Shown: positions 7,373 to 10,807 of the stretch, piece after piece
Layout: the number at the start of each line of letters is the position of its first letter
Numbering within the stretch: position 1 is the first letter of the stretch
NCBI GenBank assembly: GCA_964450355.1
Contig: CAYVDH010000122.1
Coordinates: 1-10,807, forward strand
Reading direction: 5' to 3'
DNA from: CAYVDH01 sp964450355
GTDB taxonomy: Bacteria > Bacteroidota > Bacteroidia > NS11-12g > UBA955
DNA length: 10,807 bases
Made by a program: the position numbers and the translations under genes
Notes under the pieces: generated by a model
The model's input: the letters and a program-made list of their open reading frames with translations, nothing else
Database searches by the model: none
What the model was told of the DNA's origin: nothing

Positions 7373-8094
7373 GATTTTCTAAACCAACTGTTAATTTTTA
7401 ATTCAATAACTCCAAAAAAAGCTTCTCTAAATATTTTTTTACTCATTTTAGAAGTCCCTTTAGTTCTGTCTGTAAAAATAATTGGCACTTCTACAACTTT
7501 AACTTGGGCTAAAACTGCTTTAAATTTCATCTCAATTTGAAAGGCATAACCTTTGAATTTAATTTTATCTAAATTAATTTTTTCTAAAGTTTGCCTAGTG
7601 TAACATACAAATCCAGCTGTGGCGTCTCTAATGGTCATTCGTGTAATGAATCGAACGTAAGCGCTGGCGTAATAACTCATAATGACTCTGCTCATTGGCC
7701 AATTCACTACATTAACTCCAGTGATGTAACGTGAACCAATGGTTAAGCCTGCACCATCTTTTAAACAAGGTTCTAACAATTTAGGTAAGTCATCAGGATT
7801 ATGAGAAAAATCTGCATCCATTTCAAAAATGTATTGATAATCTTTTTGAAGACACCACTTAAATCCAGCAATGTAGGCTGTACCTAATCCATTTTTTTCT
7901 TTTCTTTCCAAAAGGTGTAACCTGCCTACAAATTCTTGTTGTAATTTTTTGATTAAATTAGCAGTGCCGTCAGGAGAATTGTCATCCACTATTAGTATGT
8001 CAAATTGTGGTTCTAAACTAAGAGTTTTACGAACAATGGCTTCAGCATTTTCAATTTCATTGTAAGTGGGTATGATGACTATATATGGTGACAA
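7369..8094 (-). CDS. Polyprenol-phosphate mannose synthase-like glycosyltransferase (GT2, DPM1 type)
   Basis: This 241-residue enzyme most likely transfers a sugar from a nucleotide sugar to polyprenyl phosphate at the inner face of the membrane. GT2 signatures are PTYNE (9-13), VDDNSPDGT (36-44), the metal-binding MDADFSHNPDDL (92-103), GSRY (120-123), RDATAGF (156-162), FQIEMK (185-190) and DRTKGTSKMS (209-218), the last typical of DPM1-type proteins. No C-terminal membrane helices follow, so it is the soluble, membrane-associated form. The start is TTG at 8094-8092. The first in-frame upstream codon that matters is a stop, and no ATG or GTG occurs before the first strand. It heads the operon, with pdxH overlapping by 4 bases. 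Mannose as the sugar is inferred from family resemblance only. Confidence 0.9.
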   Translation of the reverse strand: MSPYIVIIPTYNEIENAEAIVRKTLSLEPQFDILIVDDNSPDGTANLIKKLQQEFVGRLHLLERKEKNGLGTAYIAGFKWCLQKDYQYIFEMDADFSHNPDDLPKLLEPCLKDGAGLTIGSRYITGVNVVNWPMSRVIMSYYASAYVRFITRMTIRDATAGFVCYTRQTLEKINLDKIKFKGYAFQIEMKFKAVLAQVKVVEVPIIFTDRTKGTSKMSKKIFREAFFGVIELKINSWFRKS

Positions 8095-8117
8095 AATTTA
8101 TTAATTTAAAAAAACGT

Positions 8118-8140
8118 TGCAAAATAGTGTTTATTTTGCA
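8118..8140. repeat. Perfect 9-bp inverted repeat in the divergent promoter region
   Basis: TGCAAAATA (8118-8126) and its exact reverse complement TATTTTGCA (8132-8140) flank a 5-base spacer gtgtt. The dyad lies in the 65-base gap between the divergent glycosyltransferase (starts 8094) and HAD phosphatase (starts 8160). This position suits an operator that could serve both directions. Each arm also carries TATTTTG, one base short of a -7 box. The function is inferred. Confidence 0.55.
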
Positions 8141-8159
8141 TCTATAAAAAATTCAATTG

Positions 8160-8657
8160 ATGCAAAAAGCAATTTTTTTCGATAGAGATGGTGTTTTGAA
8201 TAAAGAAATAGGTGATTATGTGACCAATGAACAAGATTTTGAATTGTTGCCTGATGCTGTAGATTGCATAAAATTAGCCATAGATAATGGCTATTTAGCC
8301 CTAGTCATTACCAACCAAGGTGGAATAGCCAAAAAATTATATGACTCTCAATTAGTCAATATTTTACACCAAAAAATTCAAACGGAAAGTGGCAATTTAA
8401 TCACTGAATTTTTTTATTGTCCTCACCACCAAAGCATCGGAAAATGTATTTGCAGAAAGCCAGATAGTTTGATGTTAGAAAAAGCATTAAGCAAATACAA
8501 CATATTGGCTTCCAAAAGTTTAATGATAGGTGACACAGACAGAGATATGGAAGCAGCAAAAAAAGTGGGATTAAATACATTGCTGATACAACCAAATTCA
8601 AATAAATTACATCTATTATTGAACAAAATGAGAGAAATGGAAACTATAAATCGATAA
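8160..8657 (+). CDS. HAD-IIIA phosphatase, GmhB/HisB-N-like
   Basis: This is a 165-residue cytoplasmic phosphatase of the HAD-IIIA group, which includes D-glycero-D-manno-heptose-bisphosphate 7-phosphatase and histidinol-phosphate phosphatase. The nucleophile Asp8 and acid/base Asp10 lie in FFDRDGVLN. Motif II is ITNQGG (50-55). The zinc loop YCPHHQSIGKCICRKP (86-101) has ligands Cys87, His89, Cys96 and Cys98. Motif IV is IGDTDRDM (123-130). A TTG three bases upstream (8157) also fits but is a needless extension. The ATG at 8160 gives the natural MQKAIFFDRDG start. The protein is about 25 residues shorter than E. coli GmhB, with a compact zinc loop. No heptose or histidine genes are next to it, so the exact substrate is open and no symbol is given. 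Confidence 0.88.
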   Translation: MQKAIFFDRDGVLNKEIGDYVTNEQDFELLPDAVDCIKLAIDNGYLALVITNQGGIAKKLYDSQLVNILHQKIQTESGNLITEFFYCPHHQSIGKCICRKPDSLMLEKALSKYNILASKSLMIGDTDRDMEAAKKVGLNTLLIQPNSNKLHLLLNKMREMETINR

Positions 8658-8706
8658 CTTATATACCCTTATCAATAACTTCATCTTAAAATTTAAAAAT
8701 TAATTA

Positions 8707-8714
8707 TAACTTTG
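8707..8714 (+). promoter_or_regulatory. Possible -7 box (TAACTTTG) immediately before the TlpA-like gene
   Basis: This is an exact TAnnTTTG match ending 4 bases before the ATG at 8719. No TTG is seen about 19 bases upstream; the region has CTTA instead. Use of this box would give a nearly leaderless transcript, the same arrangement as upstream of pepP. Otherwise the gene is transcribed from the HAD gene 61 bases upstream. Confidence 0.35.
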
Positions 8715-8718
8715 TAAC

Positions 8719-9906
8719 ATGTTAAAAAACATTTTAATTGGAACAATCGTATTGTTTACTCAATTGGCATTTTCTCAAAAGCCTACTCCTAAAAAAACAA
8801 ATCAATCAACTACTAAAACAATTGCATCAAAACCAACATCAAAACCAGCACCAAAACCAAAAGGAACTATTACATATGAAATTGTAGGTAACTTAAATGG
8901 CTTAAGCAATTACCTGGTAGTATTAAATAAATTTAAATCTACTCAACTAACATTATTAGATTCGGTAAGAACAGATGCTTTGGGCAATTTTAAAATAAAA
9001 AACACTACCACAGAAGAGTGTATCGCGTATTTACAATACAATACAACTACCGCTGTGCCACTTATTCTTGAAAAAGGCTGCTCATTGGTTGTCAATATCA
9101 ATCCTACTGGGCGAGGCGTTGATTACACTGTTAGTGGTAAATTAGCAAACAAGTCAATTAGTTTATACAAAGCAATTAAAACACACAGTCAAATTTACAG
9201 CGACTTAGGTTTAATTGAACAATCTGTAGCCAACGAACAAGACATCAATAAATTTCAAGAAGCACAATACAAATACATGATCAAACAAAAAGAACTTGAA
9301 ACTTTGTATGACACATGCATCACCAAACATTCTGCATTAGAGGGTTATTTCATTTATCACAATTTAGTAGAAGATAAAAAAGGCTCACAATTAAAAAGCA
9401 TTAAAGAGAAAATGGAGAAAAACGTTGCCCATAAAACTAACACGTATTATGTAGAAATTGCAGAAGCGTACAATGCCAATAAATCTACAGAAATTGGCGA
9501 AATCGCTCCAGATATTGAATTATTAACTCCTGATGGAGATAAACTAAAATTATCGTCATTGAGAGGTAAATATGTGTTAATAGATTTTTGGGCTAGCTGG
9601 TGTGGACCATGCAGAGCTGAATTCCCTTACCTAAAAAACACCTACAATGCATATAAAGACAAAGGATTTGAAATCTATGGAGTATCATTAGATGACAATG
9701 CTGGTAATTGGAAATCTTCTATAATTTCTTCAGGTTTGACCTGGAAACATGTAAGTGATTTAAAAAAATGGAATTCTACAGCTGCAAGATTGTATAAAGT
9801 ATCTGGCATCCCTTTTACAGTATTGTTAGACAAAGAAGGAAAAATCATTGCAAAAAACCTAAGAGGGCAAGAATTAGAGAATAAGTTAGCAGAGTTATTA
9901 AAATAA
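8719..9906 (+). CDS. Exported TlpA-like thioredoxin-fold protein
   Basis: This 395-residue protein has a signal peptide (hydrophobic 5-16, likely cut after AFS19) and so should act in the periplasm or envelope. Residues 21-48 form a Lys/Thr/Pro-rich linker. Residues about 50-250 are a beta-rich then helical N-terminal domain resembling the DUF4369 type often found in Bacteroidota TlpA-like proteins. The C-terminal thioredoxin domain starts near IGEIAPDIEL (259-268) and carries IDFWASWCGPCRAEFP (288-303), with redox Cys295 and Cys298, and the cis-proline GIP (Pro365). Both cysteines are present, so disulfide exchange is likely, reducing or oxidising cell-envelope proteins. It lies between the HAD and response regulator genes on the same strand. 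The role of the N-terminal domain is not known. Confidence 0.9.
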   Translation: MLKNILIGTIVLFTQLAFSQKPTPKKTNQSTTKTIASKPTSKPAPKPKGTITYEIVGNLNGLSNYLVVLNKFKSTQLTLLDSVRTDALGNFKIKNTTTEECIAYLQYNTTTAVPLILEKGCSLVVNINPTGRGVDYTVSGKLANKSISLYKAIKTHSQIYSDLGLIEQSVANEQDINKFQEAQYKYMIKQKELETLYDTCITKHSALEGYFIYHNLVEDKKGSQLKSIKEKMEKNVAHKTNTYYVEIAEAYNANKSTEIGEIAPDIELLTPDGDKLKLSSLRGKYVLIDFWASWCGPCRAEFPYLKNTYNAYKDKGFEIYGVSLDDNAGNWKSSIISSGLTWKHVSDLKKWNSTAARLYKVSGIPFTVLLDKEGKIIAKNLRGQELENKLAELLK

Positions 9907-9921
9907 TCATTTCTTAACATT

Positions 9922-9942
9922 GTGATAACTTATTTTTATCAC
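9922..9942. repeat. Perfect 7-bp inverted repeat upstream of the response regulator gene
   Basis: GTGATAA (9922-9928) and TTATCAC (9936-9942) are exact reverse complements around the 7-base spacer cttattt. The dyad sits 15 bases after the TlpA stop and 31 bases before the response regulator ATG. It could be an operator or a weak hairpin after the TlpA-like gene. The stem is AT-rich and no clean U-tract follows, so a strong intrinsic terminator is unlikely. Confidence 0.45.
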
Positions 9943-9973
9943 TTTAGTCTTTCCTTTGCTATGTAAATAAAAC

Positions 9974-10660
9974 ATGACTAAATTAAACTCTTACAAAATA
10001 TTAATTGTTGATGATGAAATTGATATTATTGAATTACTAAGTTATAACTTAAAAAAAGAAAATTTTACTGTAATAGCAGCTACTAACGGTATAGAAGCAC
10101 TTAAAATTGCAGACAAAATGAAACCTGATTTAATCTTATTAGATGTAATGATGCCTGAAATGGATGGAATGGAAACTTGCCGTTCATTAAAAGAAAATTC
10201 TGATTTAAAAAACATCCCAGTTGTGTTTTTAACTGCTAGAGGTGAAGAATACAGTGAAATAGCTGGTTTTGAAGCAGGAGCGGATGATTACATCATCAAA
10301 CCTATAAAACCTAGAGTACTCATTTCTAGAATTAAAGCTTTACTAAAAAGAAATTATAATGACTCCAATTTAGAAAACAAAATCGAATTTGAAACATTAA
10401 AAATAAACAGAGAAACATACACTGTTACTTATTTAGATAAAGTACTTAAATTTCCAAAGAAAGAATTTGAATTATTGTCTTTGTTAGCAAGCAAACCAGG
10501 CAAAGTATTTAGCAGGGAACAAATACTTGAATCAATATGGGGAGACGATGTATTGGTTGTAGATAGAACCATTGATGTTCATATCAGAAAAATAAGAGAA
10601 AAACTTGACGATAACTTTATACAAACAATTAAAGGTGTAGGTTATAAATTTGAAGTGTGA
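9974..10660 (+). CDS. OmpR/PhoB-family two-component response regulator
   Basis: This 228-residue cytoplasmic transcription regulator is activated by phosphorylation. The receiver domain (about 7-125) has the acidic pair Asp13 and Asp14 (VDDE), phospho-acceptor Asp57 (LLDVMMPEMDG), Thr87 (FLTARG) and Lys109 (IIKPIKPR). The C-terminal winged helix (about 136-228) shows PKKEFELLSLLASKPGKVFSREQI, the recognition helix VVDRTIDVHIRKIREKL (195-211) and the wing IKGVGYKFE (219-227). Overall it most resembles PhoB/PhoP-type regulators. Its stop overlaps the GTG start of the sensor kinase by 4 bases, so the pair is co-translated. The dyad at 9922-9942 is upstream and might bind this or another regulator. 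Phosphate control is plausible by family but not shown. Confidence 0.94.
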   Translation: MTKLNSYKILIVDDEIDIIELLSYNLKKENFTVIAATNGIEALKIADKMKPDLILLDVMMPEMDGMETCRSLKENSDLKNIPVVFLTARGEEYSEIAGFEAGADDYIIKPIKPRVLISRIKALLKRNYNDSNLENKIEFETLKINRETYTVTYLDKVLKFPKKEFELLSLLASKPGKVFSREQILESIWGDDVLVVDRTIDVHIRKIREKLDDNFIQTIKGVGYKFEV

Positions 10661-10807
10661 TTAAGAATCCAAGCCCCAATACCATTGCAAGTTTTACCAC
10701 TGCGGTTTTATCATTAATATTCATTGGTTTTTTGTTGTATTTTAAAGTTCAATTACTTGAATTTTTAATTTCGGTATTCAGTTTTGCTTCCCTCACTTTT
10801 ATCATTA
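10657..10807 (+). CDS. Sensor histidine kinase, N-terminal fragment (partial)
   Basis: This frame starts at GTG 10657-10659, overlapping the TGA stop of the response regulator (GTGTGA), and runs open to the window end for 50 residues. Residues about 10-29 (ASFTTAVLSLIFIGFLLYF) form one membrane helix, then a short polar turn (KVQ), then a second hydrophobic stretch (LEFLISVFSFASLTFII). Two closely spaced helices with almost no periplasmic loop, coupled to a PhoB-type regulator, fit the PhoR-like kinases of Bacteroidota. The HAMP, DHp and ATP-binding domains lie beyond the window. The call rests on topology and context, since no kinase motif is visible. Confidence 0.75.
   Translation, partial: MIKNPSPNTIASFTTAVLSLIFIGFLLYFKVQLLEFLISVFSFASLTFII

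Noticed and set aside
8157..8159. TTG as start of the HAD phosphatase
   Set aside because: The next codon is ATG, and MQKAIFFDRDG is the natural N-terminus of the family.
8401..8626. Two overlapping minus-strand open frames opposite the HAD gene
   Set aside because: Both mirror the zinc-loop and motif IV region of the phosphatase and look like chance frames in AT-rich DNA. The minus-strand frame at 9675-9920 and the plus-strand frame at 7164-7382 fail for the same reason.
9922..9950. Strong intrinsic terminator after the TlpA-like gene
   Set aside because: The stem is AT-rich with only two G-C pairs, and the following bases are not a U-tract.

Overview
The window comes from an AT-rich member of the Bacteroidota, most likely flavobacterium-like. 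The evidence is the composition, several TAnnTTTG promoter-like boxes (the Bacteroidota -7 element), few clear Shine-Dalgarno sequences, a TlpA-type thioredoxin with a long N-terminal extension, and a PhoB-type regulator overlapping the start of a sensor kinase with two short membrane helices. Genes are densely packed. There is no RNA gene, mobile element, CRISPR array or gene-free stretch longer than about 160 bases.

Left block (4721 to 1, minus strand), four nearly contiguous genes in transcription order: an aminopeptidase P (pepP); a 676-residue protein joining a GT-C-like polytopic membrane domain to a phosphoribulokinase-like kinase; a class II (zinc) sugar-phosphate aldolase; and a MarR-family regulator cut by the window edge. 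Gaps are 7 and 2 bases, and the last junction is an 8-base overlap. Kinase, aldolase and regulator together look like a small sugar-phosphate or sugar-polymer module. The kinase/membrane fusion is the most unusual gene here.

Middle: a lone plus-strand L,D-transpeptidase-like protein (4878-5516) acts on the cell wall and converges with a second minus-strand operon (8094 to 5527). In order this holds a polyprenol-phosphate mannose synthase-like GT2, pdxH (PLP synthesis), folB (folate synthesis) and an alpha/beta hydrolase. Junctions overlap by 4, 28 (or 1, if folB starts at GTG) and 1 bases, so translation is probably coupled.

Right block (plus strand): a HAD-IIIA phosphatase of the GmhB/HisB-N type, an exported TlpA-like thioredoxin, a PhoB-type response regulator, and the first 50 codons of its sensor histidine kinase, which starts at a GTG overlapping the regulator's stop codon. 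Perfect dyads lie between the GT2 and HAD genes (8118-8140) and upstream of the response regulator (9922-9942).

Working links, all inferred: the GT2 could make the polyprenyl-phosphate sugar donor that GT-C enzymes use. The HAD phosphatase would fit sugar-phosphate activation. The L,D-transpeptidase and the TlpA protein act in the envelope. Nothing in the window proves a single joint pathway.
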